DNA of 14,345 nt, from assembly GCA_019313105.1 (NCBI GenBank), contig JAFDBW010000087.1:1-14345 (forward strand), written 5' to 3'. Origin of the DNA: Deltaproteobacteria bacterium. GTDB lineage: Bacteria; Desulfobacterota; Desulfuromonadia; Desulfuromonadales; BM103. This document shows positions 14,317-14,345 of the stretch, in pieces. The translations under genes were made by a program, and so were the position numbers. The number at the start of each line of letters is the position of its first letter. The stretch's first letter is position 1. The notes below the pieces were generated by a model. The model saw nothing but the letters and a program-made list of their open reading frames with translations. It had not been told where the DNA came from and made no database searches.

Positions 14317-14345
14317 ATGCAGAACATAAAAGTCGGATTGTTGGG
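14317..14345 (+). CDS. hom: Start of a gene, probably homoserine dehydrogenase (partial)
   Basis: Only nine codons and part of a tenth are in the window, reading MQNIKVGLL and then GG, which could begin the Rossmann glycine motif. AAAAGG (14303-14308) is eight bases upstream, supporting a real start. The sequence fits the beginning of homoserine dehydrogenase (NAD(P)-dependent reduction of aspartate semialdehyde), which I recall lying close to nusB in Geobacter relatives. Any Rossmann-fold dehydrogenase could start this way, so the gene is likely but the identity is tentative. Confidence 0.45.

Noticed and set aside
1..14345. Mobile elements, CRISPR arrays, tRNA or rRNA genes
   Set aside because: No direct repeat arrays, transposase motifs, or tRNA/rRNA signatures were seen. 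Gene order and style are uniform core metabolism.

Overview
This window is an almost gap-free block of core biosynthetic genes. A partial mazG on the minus strand runs off the left edge. From about base 800 onward everything is on the plus strand, apparently as one long operon. The order is yceD (DUF177), rpmF, plsX, fabH, fabD, fabG, acpP, fabF, rpiB, glyA, dCMP deaminase, nrdR, ribD, ribE, ribBA, ribH, nusB, an orphan M17-peptidase N-terminal-domain gene, and the first codons of what is probably homoserine dehydrogenase (hom). The order matches my memory of Geobacter and its relatives, so I infer a Desulfuromonadales-type bacterium (Desulfuromonas, Pelobacter or Geobacter group) with moderate GC. 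That assignment rests on recalled synteny and protein style, not on a search.

Layout: (1) 1-657, partial MazG nucleotide pyrophosphohydrolase, divergent. (2) 658-870, divergent intergenic region with a good sigma-70 promoter (TTGACT-16-TATACT, 808-835) reading into the operon. (3) 871-1661, an rRNA-accumulation factor and ribosomal protein bL32. (4) 1673-7071, phospholipid and type II fatty acid synthesis (PlsX, FabH, FabD, FabG, ACP, FabF). (5) 7076-9802, RpiB, GlyA, dCMP deaminase and NrdR, tied to pentose phosphate, one-carbon and deoxynucleotide supply. (6) 9837-13333, the complete riboflavin pathway set from GTP and ribulose 5-phosphate. (7) 13340-14345, NusB, the orphan M17-N protein and the start of hom.

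The genes are tightly packed: several overlap by 1, 4 or 20 bases and most gaps are under 50 bases. Three perfect hairpins sit in the wider gaps: after acpP (5780-5807), after rpiB (7542-7564, followed by a T-rich tract) and between ribBA and ribH (12829-12848). They are the best candidates for internal expression control. No mobile elements, CRISPR arrays, tRNAs, rRNAs or riboswitches are visible.

Most of the window is ordinary housekeeping DNA. The points most worth a second look are: the stand-alone M17 N-terminal domain translationally coupled to nusB; the His-to-Gln change at the metal-binding position of the RibB half of RibBA; the degenerate second domain of MazG, with a possible CTG start; and the hairpin after acpP, which may set ACP above FabF.
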